Shown here: positions 26,101 through 33,927 of the stretch, in pieces
How positions within the stretch are numbered: the stretch's first letter is position 1
Layout: each line of letters opens with the position of its first letter
Made by a program: the position numbers and the translations under genes
The notes under the pieces: generated by a model
Told to the model about the DNA's origin: nothing
What the model saw: only the letters and a program-made list of their open reading frames with translations
Databases searched by the model: none
Assembly: GCA_964533705.1 (NCBI GenBank)
Contig: CAZHMN010000013.1
Span: 1-47,307, forward strand
Source of the DNA: CAZHMN01 sp964533705
GTDB lineage: Bacteria > Electryoneota > B3-LCP
Direction: 5' to 3'
DNA length: 47,307 bases

Positions 26101-26804
26101 AAGATGGCGTGCCTGGAATGATCGCAGCACTCTGGGACAATCTCTGGCATCCATCCGGGGAAACCGGTCGGATAAGCACCTATGCCGACCCGGTAAGTGG
26201 GAAGTTTTACATCGAATACTATGGGATATCCCACTGCTCCAACACGATGCCGAAAGAGACATTTCAAATCGTGCTCTGCAATCCGAGCCTTTACCCCACT
26301 GCGTCCGGTGACGTTGAGATATTGTTTTACTACAAGACCCTGCATCTTTACGGCATTAGCTTTTCCACGGCAGGCATTGAAAGCCCTGACGAGACGACTG
26401 CTATTGAGTTCAGTTACAATAACAGTACACCCGTGACCTCGCACGGCTTGAGCGACAGCCTGGCGATTCGCTGGACGCCCGATCCGCCGCTGATTACCGC
26501 AATCCCCCCATCAGGAGAAGCAAAGTCGGCTCCCCTGCCGTCAACCCTGACTTTCAATCAGCCCTATCCCAATCCCTTCAATCCCACAACCGTATTGCGG
26601 TTCGCTATTCCTGCGGCCGGCATGATTAAATTTGAGATTTACAATATAAATGGCCAACGCATCTCGGAGCTATATCACGGCATCCTGCCGGCCGGTTGGC
26701 ATCGTTTCGATTTTGACGGATCCAATCTGGGATCCGGAGTTTACTTCGCCAGGTTAGAGGCTGATAAAAACATAGCCGTTCGCAAATTGCTACTCGTCAA
26801 ATAA
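23193..26804 (+). CDS. Gingipain-like C25 peptidase domain protein with T9SS sorting domain
   Basis: 1203-residue exported protein with signal peptide MKFLKRATICLSILAMLTVAARA. After an N-terminal beta-rich region comes a C25 domain (about 170-540): HLLIICPDFAEDAISPFIEWK, PPDFVLLAGDETVLP, then FLNYRGSGWSMGW and GIGCGVTRF...NCFGEVWM. Cys430 matches the gingipain nucleophile, but the residue 33 positions before it, where gingipains have the catalytic His of GHGS, is Ser397. Ig-like or CARDB-like beta domains follow, and the end is a T9SS type A sorting domain (NQPYPNPFNPTTVLRFAIP to VRKLLLVK). It may be an inactive or altered protease, or a T9SS sortase-type C25 protein, delivered to the cell surface. 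Confidence 0.85.
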   Translation: MKFLKRATICLSILAMLTVAARAQSNTVSTIPVDRVSVEVNGSPKSGSHIAVDFRSYWNSRTSADGTEILSLWVALPDFGQPSISLWGRSSGAAEAIPGDCVRLGEPVILRSVRFAPLIIKPSFWNGQEWEKILSLDIRINASGSGVNEVLKSRPSRAFDKILDPFLVNSPQTTGTDDFDQEHLLIICPDFAEDAISPFIEWKRRKGLECTLATLDDIGISPTDDHGLREFIQEAYDTWPNPPDFVLLAGDETVLPVHYDYTEDPPTPFSSASVPGWYLDDNYFACLEGDDYFPDVILGRWVVNTAYEYTYLTAKFTRYEMQPNLYETAWYRKAIVAAEDTLYYQGDPSMRETKLTARQMMLDYGFNQVDTLFTMGSPSQLTQWINQGRSFLNYRGSGWSMGWAGINYYIDELDNLENSFKLPVITGIGCGVTRFDEPDGNCFGEVWMLSGSMLDQCGSIAFVGPSHNTHTFYNNSLDLGIYSSIFEQGEARIGAALIAGKIALYDDFDEYFQSYPEVEEIVRVAFNQYLLLSDPELQPYTNVPAHFQAEFPATVLMGIQPVTVTVYDSTGLPFEGVQVALYAPGDFQAVDVTGPDGTVEFISEATIIPSYVYLTVTHPNYAAFLDSILVITDSQYVLHESTFISDESGGNGDGALSPGEEINWVETLRNFGILTAPEVQATLSCSHPLVSVIQDEASFGNIAAGDTASGDPDFQLTLAPWPYQIGDEIAFQIDITDAMDSSWTSNVSFPLLTPELSVLTFDPDPEGNGRLDRGETCDISFFIRNTGPIGLSDGTVELHSDDPYVEIVEGSIPCGSLSINQSFASGSYPFVVSISPYVPTMHEVNFKLKLVSNELTYLFADSAYFTFPVGEYGPDDPTSDDNGTYYAYESWDTLYTEAPLFEWFEIDPEAGGPGEVLPFTAGTQVIAVPVPFRFQYWGENFHLLTVSADGWIAPGYTQVVLPDNGELPSEDGVPGMIAALWDNLWHPSGETGRISTYADPVSGKFYIEYYGISHCSNTMPKETFQIVLCNPSLYPTASGDVEILFYYKTLHLYGISFSTAGIESPDETTAIEFSYNNSTPVTSHGLSDSLAIRWTPDPPLITAIPPSGEAKSAPLPSTLTFNQPYPNPFNPTTVLRFAIPAAGMIKFEIYNINGQRISELYHGILPAGWHRFDFDGSNLGSGVYFARLEADKNIAVRKLLLVK

Positions 26805-26816
26805 GGCAAACACATC

Positions 26817-28652
26817 TTGAGACACGGTCTCTCAAAATCCGGATTTCATCTGCGCAAAAACGCTTCGCACGCAGCGGAGAACAGCGAACCGGGGCGCTGG
26901 AGAATCAAAGACATGATGGCCAGGCTGCTTCCCTACTTTCGCAGATATCGCAAGAAGCTTCTTATTGGATCGCTCTGCATCGTGGGGACCAACCTGTTCG
27001 GCGTCCTATCCCCACTTGTGCTGAAGTATGGAATTGATGACCTGAAAGCAGGCGTAACGACAGAGAAAATTTACTACTACTCAGGGCTGATCGTCGCTCT
27101 CGCCTTTTTCGCCGGGATTTTCCGCTACCTGATGCGCAGGATCATTATCTCGGTATCCCGGCACATCGAATACGACTTGCGAATGGATTACTTCGGACAT
27201 CTGCAGCGGCTTTCCCCCTCCTTCTATGACCGGCAGCAGACGGGCGATTTGATGACCCGGGCTACGTCCGACATCGAAGCGGTGCGCATGGTGGTTGGCC
27301 CGGCGATCATGTATTCCATGGATACCTTCCTAACCTTTATATTCGCCCTGACGTTAATGCTGCTGATCTCTGTGCCATTAACCCTTACAGTTCTGGCTCT
27401 GGCACCTTTCATATCCACTTTAATATATTTTCTGGCCAGACGCATCCACAAGTACTCCCTGAACGCTCAGGAGCACTACAGCGCATTAAACGCCATGATT
27501 CAAGAGCACCTCTCGGGGATCCGTGTGGTGCGCGCCTACTGTCAGGAAGAACCGGAACAGCACCTATTTAAAAATTTAAATCTGAAATATCTGCAGGCCA
27601 ATATGAAGCTCGTTAAGGTGCAGGCCATACTTCACCCCCTGTTCTTCTCGATCTTCGGCATCGGCATGGCCCTGATCCTTTATGTCGGCGGCAGATCCGT
27701 CATCAGCGGAACCATGAGTTTAGGCGATTTCGTCGCCTTCAGCGCCTACGTCGCCATGCTGGCCTGGCCGGTGATCGCCATTGGTTGGGTGTTGAACCTG
27801 TTCCAGCGGGGATCGGCGTCCATGCAGAGAATTGCAAAAATCATGGACAGGCAACCGGAAATCGCCAACGCTCTGAAAAAATCCCCGATATCACGCCTGA
27901 AAGGCGAAATCACATTCAAAAACCTGAATTTTACCTATCCCGGAACAGATACGCCCGTTTTGCGCAACATTAATCTGACCATCCCCGCCGGCTCTTCGCT
28001 GGGCATCGTCGGCCAGGTAGGGTCCGGAAAGTCCGCATTGGCGGCATTGATCCCTCGTCTTTACATGGTATCTTCAGGTGAACTGAAGATCGACGGAGTA
28101 GGAGTAGATAGAATTCCTCTCGAGATTCTGCGCAGGGATGTCGCCGTCGTCCCCCAGGACAGTTTCTTGTTCAGCGACACGCTGCGCGACAACATTCTGT
28201 TCGCCGATCCCGAGGCAAACGAAGACAAGCTCAGAGAAGTCTCGGAAATCTCCAGTCTGAATGTGGACGTTAATGGATTCCAAAACGGTTTTGATACCTG
28301 GGTGGGAGAACGCGGCATCACGCTCTCGGGCGGCCAAAAGCAGCGCAGTTGTTTAGCTCGCGCACTGGCCGCCGATCCTCGCATCCTGATCCTGGACGAT
28401 TGCTTCTCATCGGTGGATACCAACACCGAGGCGGAGATCTTGGAGAAGATCCGACCGGTAATTCAGGGTAAAACCGTCCTGATCATCGCCCACCGCATCT
28501 CTACGCTGCAGTGGACCGATCAGATTATCGTACTGCATGAGGGGCAGATCGTGGAGAGAGGCACACACGAAGAGCTTCTTGCTTTAGAAGGGCGTTATGC
28601 GGGATTGTACCAGAAGCAACTCTTGGAGGAAGAAATAAAGGAAGTAAGTTAA
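26817..28652 (+). CDS. ABC transporter, fused permease and ATPase (MsbA/LmrA-like exporter)
   Basis: 611 residues from TTG 26817. ATG 26913, with GGAG ten bases upstream, gives 579 residues, the usual family length, and is just as likely. Six membrane helices form the ABC type IV transmembrane domain (residues about 45-340), followed by an ATPase with Walker A GQVGSGKSA, Q-loop VVPQDSFLF, signature LSGGQKQR, Walker B ILILDDCFS (Asp instead of the catalytic Glu after Walker B Asp) and H-loop IIAHR. The degenerate Walker B acid suggests a consensus-poor site, as in one half of a heterodimeric exporter; a partner half is not in the window. Substrate: lipid, peptide or drug. It starts 12 bases after the C25 gene. 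Confidence 0.92.
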   Translation: MRHGLSKSGFHLRKNASHAAENSEPGRWRIKDMMARLLPYFRRYRKKLLIGSLCIVGTNLFGVLSPLVLKYGIDDLKAGVTTEKIYYYSGLIVALAFFAGIFRYLMRRIIISVSRHIEYDLRMDYFGHLQRLSPSFYDRQQTGDLMTRATSDIEAVRMVVGPAIMYSMDTFLTFIFALTLMLLISVPLTLTVLALAPFISTLIYFLARRIHKYSLNAQEHYSALNAMIQEHLSGIRVVRAYCQEEPEQHLFKNLNLKYLQANMKLVKVQAILHPLFFSIFGIGMALILYVGGRSVISGTMSLGDFVAFSAYVAMLAWPVIAIGWVLNLFQRGSASMQRIAKIMDRQPEIANALKKSPISRLKGEITFKNLNFTYPGTDTPVLRNINLTIPAGSSLGIVGQVGSGKSALAALIPRLYMVSSGELKIDGVGVDRIPLEILRRDVAVVPQDSFLFSDTLRDNILFADPEANEDKLREVSEISSLNVDVNGFQNGFDTWVGERGITLSGGQKQRSCLARALAADPRILILDDCFSSVDTNTEAEILEKIRPVIQGKTVLIIAHRISTLQWTDQIIVLHEGQIVERGTHEELLALEGRYAGLYQKQLLEEEIKEVS

Positions 28653-28736
28653 TGTTCTGCTGAAGTAATTCAGCTCGCAGGGAAGGATAATACCGATACT
28701 CATAATAAGTTTCATATCTTATGATCGGAAATAAAT

Positions 28737-28765
28737 GCGGTCATCCCACTCAGTGGAATGACCGC
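28737..28765. terminator. Bidirectional terminator between ABC exporter and tonB
   Basis: GCGGTCAT-C-CCAC (28737-28749) pairs with GTGG-A-ATGACCGC (28753-28765), loop of three. On the minus strand the one mismatch becomes a U.G pair, giving 13 bp followed by AUUUAUUU. It lies between convergent genes, so it can serve both. Confidence 0.7.
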
Positions 28766-28794
28766 TTCTCCTCTATTACCGAGTCTATCAGGTC

Positions 28795-29448
28795 TTACTT
28801 CACCTCGAATCTGATGACCTGTTGCATAGGGACCTTTACAAAGCGATCTCGCTGTCGGCCGGGTTTGAACTTCATGGCAGCTATGGCCTTCATGCCCGCT
28901 TCGCCGAACCCCAGCCCCGCCGGTCTCTCCTGAAAAACCTCTATATTGGTCGGTTTACCCGTTTCGTCCACAATGAAACGGATGATACACACGCCGCCGA
29001 CTCCGGATTGCTGGGCCATGGCCGGAAACAGGTTGTTCTTCTTAATGTAGTCGTAAATGGCCTGCGATCCTCCGATCAGCTCGGGCTTTTCTTCGACCGC
29101 GAAGAAGTCCACGATTTCCGCACCCGTTGACGGTGGAGGCGGCGGAGGCTCATCGAAGATATCCCATTCCGTATCGTCAATGGTCAGATCATCCTCGATA
29201 TCCGGCTCATCGGATTCGATGGGTATGGTAGGTCTCGCTGGGGGTGGAGGACGCTTGATTTGGTGCGTGATGGGAATGTCTTCGACCTTGATGATGACTT
29301 CTTCAACCCTGGTCTTCCCCGCTTTGATGGTGAACTCCTTTGAAGTGATGAAGACGAGAGACACCAACAGCAACGATATGGCCATCGAGGCCTCAAAGAC
29401 TTTCGGATATTGAAAGCGAAGATCTGCTTTTGGGTTTTTCCTGCGCAT
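28795..29448 (-). CDS. TonB family energy transducer
   Basis: 217 residues. Basic N-terminus and one membrane anchor (SMAISLLLVSLVFITS), a Pro-rich periplasmic spacer (KRPPPPARPTIP and EPPPPPP) rich in acidic residues, and a C-terminal TonB domain (YDYIKKNNLFPAMAQQSGVGG to MKAIAAMKFKPGRQRD and VRFEVK-type end). It passes proton-motive energy from ExbB/ExbD to outer membrane receptors. It is the last gene of the exbB-exbD-exbD-tonB operon, 9 bases after exbD2. The acidic linker is unlike the Lys-Pro linker of E. coli TonB, but common in FCB bacteria. No TonB-dependent receptor is in the window. Confidence 0.93.
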   Translation of the reverse strand: MRRKNPKADLRFQYPKVFEASMAISLLLVSLVFITSKEFTIKAGKTRVEEVIIKVEDIPITHQIKRPPPPARPTIPIESDEPDIEDDLTIDDTEWDIFDEPPPPPPSTGAEIVDFFAVEEKPELIGGSQAIYDYIKKNNLFPAMAQQSGVGGVCIIRFIVDETGKPTNIEVFQERPAGLGFGEAGMKAIAAMKFKPGRQRDRFVKVPMQQVIRFEVK

Positions 29449-29457
29449 AGCTTCTTC

Positions 29458-29862
29458 TTATTTGAAGCGTGTCGAATAATTTACTCGCAGCGCGTAGGCG
29501 TCACGCAACTGCTCCTGTATATCGCTGACCAATCCCATCTTCGTTTCTTTATCAATCTTAAGGGAGATGATCAGTCTTCGATTGACGGCGAATTTTTCGC
29601 CGATAACGTGTGATACCGCATTGATCGGCACAATCTTATCATCAATGGAAATGCGGTTATTCTTATCCGCCCACACATAGGCGATATTGCGTTTCGCTTC
29701 AACCTTTTCCGTTGATCTGGCTGCTGGAGTCAGGATAGGCAAACCTCGAAATTCCTTGAACACCGTTGACACCATGAAGAAGATGAGCAGCATGAAGATG
29801 ATGTCGGGTAAAGAGGCAGTCGGAATTGAGGAGCTTACTTTTTCCTTTTTGGTGAATTTCAT
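29458..29862 (-). CDS. exbD: ExbD/TolR family protein (second copy)
   Basis: 134 residues. A short cytoplasmic N-terminus (KFTKKEKVSSSIPTA) precedes the single membrane helix with the conserved acidic residue that carries protons (LPDIIFMLLIFFMVSTVF). The periplasmic domain is larger and more charged than in the first copy. It lies six bases after exbD1 and nine before tonB on the minus strand. Two non-identical ExbD proteins in one operon are common in FCB bacteria and may form a heteromeric ExbD dimer in the ExbB pentamer pore. Confidence 0.92.
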   Translation of the reverse strand: MKFTKKEKVSSSIPTASLPDIIFMLLIFFMVSTVFKEFRGLPILTPAARSTEKVEAKRNIAYVWADKNNRISIDDKIVPINAVSHVIGEKFAVNRRLIISLKIDKETKMGLVSDIQEQLRDAYALRVNYSTRFK

Positions 29863-29868
29863 TTCGGA

Positions 29869-30294
29869 TTACCGCTCCGGTTCAGCTATAGATATCTTGG
29901 TCACACCTGCAAGCTTAACCTGATCAAGAACCTGGATGTAGGTATCGTAGTCCGTTTCCCTGGCGGTCTTAATGGAAACAATTAGGATGGGCTTGCCCTG
30001 GTTATCGTACCCCTTCTCACCTATTTTCTGTCGGAGTACTTCACGTATCTGTTCAACGCTGATCGGTTCGTTATCCAGAAGGACCTGACCGGCCGCGTTG
30101 ATCAATAAGTTGGCGATGTTCCCCTTTTTGATCTTCACCTGTTCGCCGCCTTTTTCAGGCAGCGTCAGGTTGATTCCCTTATCCATATCTATAGTCGTCG
30201 TGACCAGGAAAAAGATCAGCAGGAGAAATGCGATATCCGCCAGCGAAGAGGAAGGGATTTCTGCCGCCGGTTTTTTCTTCTTTCCAATTAACAT
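29869..30294 (-). CDS. exbD: ExbD/TolR family protein (first copy)
   Basis: 141 residues. The N-terminal KKKPAAEIPSSSLADIAFLL has the cytoplasmic basic stretch and the conserved Asp within the membrane helix (ADIAFLLLIFFLVTTT). The periplasmic domain follows the ExbD fold with a TARETDYDTYIQVLDQVKLAG repeat-like end. It is part of the Ton motor, 35 bases after exbB, and differs clearly from the second copy, so it is not a recent duplication. Confidence 0.93.
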   Translation of the reverse strand: MLIGKKKKPAAEIPSSSLADIAFLLLIFFLVTTTIDMDKGINLTLPEKGGEQVKIKKGNIANLLINAAGQVLLDNEPISVEQIREVLRQKIGEKGYDNQGKPILIVSIKTARETDYDTYIQVLDQVKLAGVTKISIAEPER

Positions 30295-30329
30295 TTCTAA
30301 AACCAGATTTTCAGATCATATGTTGTTGA

Positions 30330-30962
30330 TTAGCCCGCGCTGGCTTCCTTGCGACCGCGCTGTATCTCATCCAGCGCGTCGATGAACTCGACCGATCCCT
30401 CCTCCATATCAATCACGAGCTTGTCAATTCGGGATACAAAGTAATTGTGGCAAATCTGGATGAGAATGGCCACAATCAGCCCGAAGAGGGTCGTCAAAAG
30501 CGCTTCTGAAATGCCGCCGGCAACGAGGGCAGGTGAAATATCGTTCGCTTTTGCGATTTCATTGAAAGCTTTGACCATCCCTGACACAGTCCCGGTGAAT
30601 CCCAACATAGGCGCGACGCCGATGATCGTTGATAGCCAGACCAGATTCTTCTCCAGGAAGGCCATTTCAATGGATCCGGCGGTCATAATCGCCTTCTCAA
30701 CATGCTCAAGGCCGCGATCAACCCGCATCAAACCGGCATGAAAAACGGCAGCGACGGGTCCACGTGTATTTGAACAGATATCAGCAGCCTGTTCCACGCC
30801 CCCATCCGTTATCGCTTGCCGGATTCGCAGGATAAATTTGCGTGTATTGATTGACGCTCTGGTTAACGTCCACAGCCTTTCCAGGGAGATTGCTATCCCA
30901 ATAATCAGCAACGCCAGAATGGGATACATGAAGGGACCACCCTGAAGAAATAGCTTAACCAT
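30330..30962 (-). CDS. exbB: ExbB/TolQ/MotA family proton channel protein
   Basis: 210 residues with three membrane helices: MYPILALLIIGIAISLERLW near the start, then LVWLSTIIGVAPMLGFTGTVSGMVKAF, the family hallmark, and a last helix TTLFGLIVAILIQICHNYF. It forms the pentameric channel that powers TonB with ExbD. AAGGAGG (30973-30979) lies at ideal distance before the ATG, and a good promoter precedes it. It is the first gene of the four-gene Ton operon. Confidence 0.94.
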   Translation of the reverse strand: MVKLFLQGGPFMYPILALLIIGIAISLERLWTLTRASINTRKFILRIRQAITDGGVEQAADICSNTRGPVAAVFHAGLMRVDRGLEHVEKAIMTAGSIEMAFLEKNLVWLSTIIGVAPMLGFTGTVSGMVKAFNEIAKANDISPALVAGGISEALLTTLFGLIVAILIQICHNYFVSRIDKLVIDMEEGSVEFIDALDEIQRGRKEASAG

Positions 30963-31016
30963 GCTCCTCGTTCCTCCTTATTTATGCTTCGAATTTTCTC
31001 AATTTCTGCCGGATTT

Positions 31017-31045
31017 AACTTAACAAATTTTCCTTTTATTGTCAA
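31017..31045 (-). promoter_or_regulatory. Sigma-70-type promoter of the exbB-exbD-exbD-tonB operon
   Basis: Minus-strand perfect TTGACA (31040-31045), 17 bases, TAAGTT (31017-31022). The leader is about 50 bases. No Fur-like palindrome was found around it. Confidence 0.6.
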
Positions 31046-31076
31046 TGTTTTTTTTTGTTTTTGTGGTAAATTTGCA

Positions 31077-32654
31077 TTACAGACCCGCGATATCTCTAGC
31101 CTGGTCGAAAAGCGTCAGGGCCTTCTGGATTTGCCGATCTTTTTGAGCGCGCACCTGGTAATAATAATCCCGATTATTCCAGTAAATTTGCGCCATCTCC
31201 GCCTTGGTCGCTAAGGCGATGAAATCTCGATCCTTATCGAAACCTTCCTGATCGAATTTGATTTCTTTCTCGGTGGCAAGCTCAATTAACTCCTGAAGCA
31301 TCTCCTCACTGACTTGATAGTTTTTAAGATAATCTTTAAAGTCTGCATACGGAACGGGATGGTCGGAACAGTAACGATTGGCGTATTCAAAGAAAATCCG
31401 CTGGCGAAGTAGCTGCGCGCCGTAAACCGTAAGATAATCAGATTTGACTTTGACGTCCGGCGTGATCCCGCCACCCCCGTAAACCACTCGGCCTTTGGCC
31501 GTGTAAAATACTTCTTTTAAACTATCGGGCTCCTCGTCTTGTTCGCTTTCGCCTTCTTCATATGCTTCTGCGATATACTCTGCCAGTCCTTTATCAAAGG
31601 GCCGTTGGATCAATCGTCCACTGGGCGTATAATACCTGTCCGTAGTGATCCGGACGACTGATCCATCATTCAGCTCAAATCCCTGCTGCACCAGCCCCTT
31701 GCCGAACGTGGTCGTCCCCACCACCAGCCCACGATCCAGATCCTGTACGGCGCCTGAGACGATTTCTGAGGCGGAGGCGCTGCCGTTATCAACCAGGACG
31801 ATGATCGGCAAAGACGGGTAAGGCGCCTCCTCATTCGCATAATATGATCTCTTCGAACTGGGATTTCTCCCCATGGTATAGACCAGCAACTTCTTATCCC
31901 CGATGAATTCTCTCAGAACGCTGACGGCCTGCTGCAGATATCCCCCCGAATTCCTGCGCAGGTCGAACAAAAGTTGCTCCATCCCCTGACCGTAAAGATC
32001 CTCCAGCGCCTGCCTCATCTCATCGGTGGTGTTGGACGTGAATTGGTTCAGCAGAATGTAGCCCGTGCGGTCATCGAGCATGAAATGAGTTTCCACGCTG
32101 TGAATGGGAATTCTATCTCTGGTGATCGTATATTCCAGTAACTCCGACAATCCCGGTCTTTGAACGGTGATGTTTACCTGCGTGCCTTTGGGCCCCCGCA
32201 ACTTTTTAAACACTTCCTCATTGGTGATTCCATACGTTGAAATATCATTTATTTTAATAATGCGATCGCCTGAACGCAATCCCAACCGGTCGGAAGGTGT
32301 TCCCGGGATGGGACTGATGACCACGATGACGTTATTCTGAATGGCGAAGCTGATGCCGATGCCTTCGAATTCGCCGGCGAACTGTTCGGAGATTTGCTTC
32401 TGGTCTTCAGCGCTGATGTAAACGGAGTGAGGATCCAGAGATGAAAGCATTCCTTCGATGGCTCCGTCAACGAGTTTGTTCATGTCCGGTTCTTCGACGT
32501 AATTATCCCTCACGAGTTGCATAACGAAGGCAAACCGGTTGACCTGATCGTAAATGCTCTTGCCCGCTGCCCAGAGGTTCTCCGTGAACTTCATTCCGCC
32601 GATAAAGGCCAGAACGATTACCAGAGACCCCATCATGAACATTTTTTTCTTCAC
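31077..32654 (-). CDS. ctpA: S41 family C-terminal processing peptidase
   Basis: 525 residues from GTG 32654. The frame opens at a TTG at 32687, but GGAG (32660-32663) lies five bases before the GTG and decides the start. Signal-anchor MFMMGSLVIVLAFIGGM is followed by a PDZ domain (IGISFAIQNNVIVV to LRSGDRIIKIND) and the S41 protease core with the Ser of NGSASASEIVSGA and the Lys of TTFGKGLVQQG. C-terminal extension of about 120 residues. It cleaves periplasmic proteins at nonpolar C-termini. It follows the GlmU-like gene by 33 bases, at the end of a five-gene transcript that starts with obg. Confidence 0.95.
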   Translation of the reverse strand: MKKKMFMMGSLVIVLAFIGGMKFTENLWAAGKSIYDQVNRFAFVMQLVRDNYVEEPDMNKLVDGAIEGMLSSLDPHSVYISAEDQKQISEQFAGEFEGIGISFAIQNNVIVVISPIPGTPSDRLGLRSGDRIIKINDISTYGITNEEVFKKLRGPKGTQVNITVQRPGLSELLEYTITRDRIPIHSVETHFMLDDRTGYILLNQFTSNTTDEMRQALEDLYGQGMEQLLFDLRRNSGGYLQQAVSVLREFIGDKKLLVYTMGRNPSSKRSYYANEEAPYPSLPIIVLVDNGSASASEIVSGAVQDLDRGLVVGTTTFGKGLVQQGFELNDGSVVRITTDRYYTPSGRLIQRPFDKGLAEYIAEAYEEGESEQDEEPDSLKEVFYTAKGRVVYGGGGITPDVKVKSDYLTVYGAQLLRQRIFFEYANRYCSDHPVPYADFKDYLKNYQVSEEMLQELIELATEKEIKFDQEGFDKDRDFIALATKAEMAQIYWNNRDYYYQVRAQKDRQIQKALTLFDQARDIAGL

Positions 32655-32687
32655 GGTATCTCCATTCCTTTTTCTAATTTTCCTCAA

Positions 32688-33899
32688 TCACGACATGCGA
32701 TTTTTGTGGATCCAGGTCAATGCCTCTACTTCGCCCTTGCTGAGCTTCTGGTTCCTGCGCGCCATGACCGCTCTGATTGCGACCAGAGTCGGTTTTAGAT
32801 GATAAGGCGTTAGCTTCTCCGACCCACCCCAATGAAACGAGGGGATAAATCTGGGCGGAAATCCTGCGCCGAAGATGATGCAGGCCACTCCCACGACCGT
32901 GCCCGTGTTGAAAACCGTACCGATGGCGCTCTTGGAATGATCCCCCATGGCTAAACCGACGAAGAGCCCTTCGGTATCAACCAGATCGGAACCGACCTGC
33001 ACTTTGACGTTCGTATAGTTGTTCTTCAGATTGGAGGTTTCGGTTCCCGACCCCAGATTGCACCATGAACCCAGGTAGGAATGACCCAGAAAACCGCCGT
33101 GCTGTTTATTGGTAAATCCCTGGATAATGGAGACGCTGACCTCGCCGCCGACGCGGCACTGTTCCCCGAAGCAACTGCCCCTGATGTGCGCCAACGGCTT
33201 GATTTGTGTGCCCGGCCCCAAGTATGTCGGGCCTTCAACGACGGCATTCGCGCCGACGAGAACGCCCTCATCGAATACGACAGGTCCTTCCGTCGCATCA
33301 ATCACAACGCCGGGGGATACGCGGCATCCTGCCGCCATAAAGATCTCCCCCGCTCCGATCAAATGTGCAGAAGGGTGAACGTCGCCCTGAATCTGGCCTA
33401 AAGGCCGCAAATCGCGTGCCTCAGCAGCATTTTCAGCATTCATGGCGTTGACCAGCTCCCAGGTGTAGCGAACTAATCTGCCGATATTCTGGGGAGCGTC
33501 CACTTTATGAAACCCGTTTTCGGGCAGATGCGTTCCAGAAATCCATTCCGCGGGCGGTTCACCCCGAAAAGCGACCACCCTTCCATCAGCCACCCAGGCG
33601 TATCCCGGTTCAATCTCAGCAACTCTGGAAAAACCGCTCTCCGGCAGAAAGGATCCGTTCACCCATAACCGATTGCGGACATCGGACCTCTTATTGGAAA
33701 TTGAATTATCAATAATGCCCGCTAAATGGGGTCGAGCATATGAGAAAACCTTAACTCCCGGAAAAAAAGCCCTGATCTTCTGCTCCAACGTACGGATGCC
33801 ACAGCGCAGTTGCCACACCGGTCGGGTCAGCGATAGAGGTTCCAGCGTGAGAGCCGCTTCATCTTCAAAAAGTACGATGGATTCTTCTTGTTTTTTCAA
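32688..33899 (-). CDS. Alternative GlmU-like sugar nucleotidyltransferase/acyltransferase
   Basis: 403 residues. The N-terminal part (VLFEDEAALTLEPLSLTRPV..LRCGIRTLEQKI) matches the alternative GlmU group (TIGR03991-type), thought to act as UDP-GlcNAc diphosphorylase and glucosamine-1-phosphate N-acetyltransferase in FCB and related bacteria. The C-terminal half is a left-handed beta-helix of hexapeptide repeats (VHPSAHLIGAGEIFMAAGCR, VLVGANAVVEGPTYLGPG and others, about residues 165-370), with SWCNLGSGTETSNLKNNY as in family members. It would supply UDP-GlcNAc for peptidoglycan and LPS. The true substrate has rarely been tested. It is followed by ctpA and preceded by the DUF362 gene (28 bases). 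Confidence 0.87.
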   Translation of the reverse strand: MKKQEESIVLFEDEAALTLEPLSLTRPVWQLRCGIRTLEQKIRAFFPGVKVFSYARPHLAGIIDNSISNKRSDVRNRLWVNGSFLPESGFSRVAEIEPGYAWVADGRVVAFRGEPPAEWISGTHLPENGFHKVDAPQNIGRLVRYTWELVNAMNAENAAEARDLRPLGQIQGDVHPSAHLIGAGEIFMAAGCRVSPGVVIDATEGPVVFDEGVLVGANAVVEGPTYLGPGTQIKPLAHIRGSCFGEQCRVGGEVSVSIIQGFTNKQHGGFLGHSYLGSWCNLGSGTETSNLKNNYTNVKVQVGSDLVDTEGLFVGLAMGDHSKSAIGTVFNTGTVVGVACIIFGAGFPPRFIPSFHWGGSEKLTPYHLKPTLVAIRAVMARRNQKLSKGEVEALTWIHKNRMS

Positions 33900-33927
33900 T
33901 ATCTCTCCCCCGTTTTCGATGCAGATT

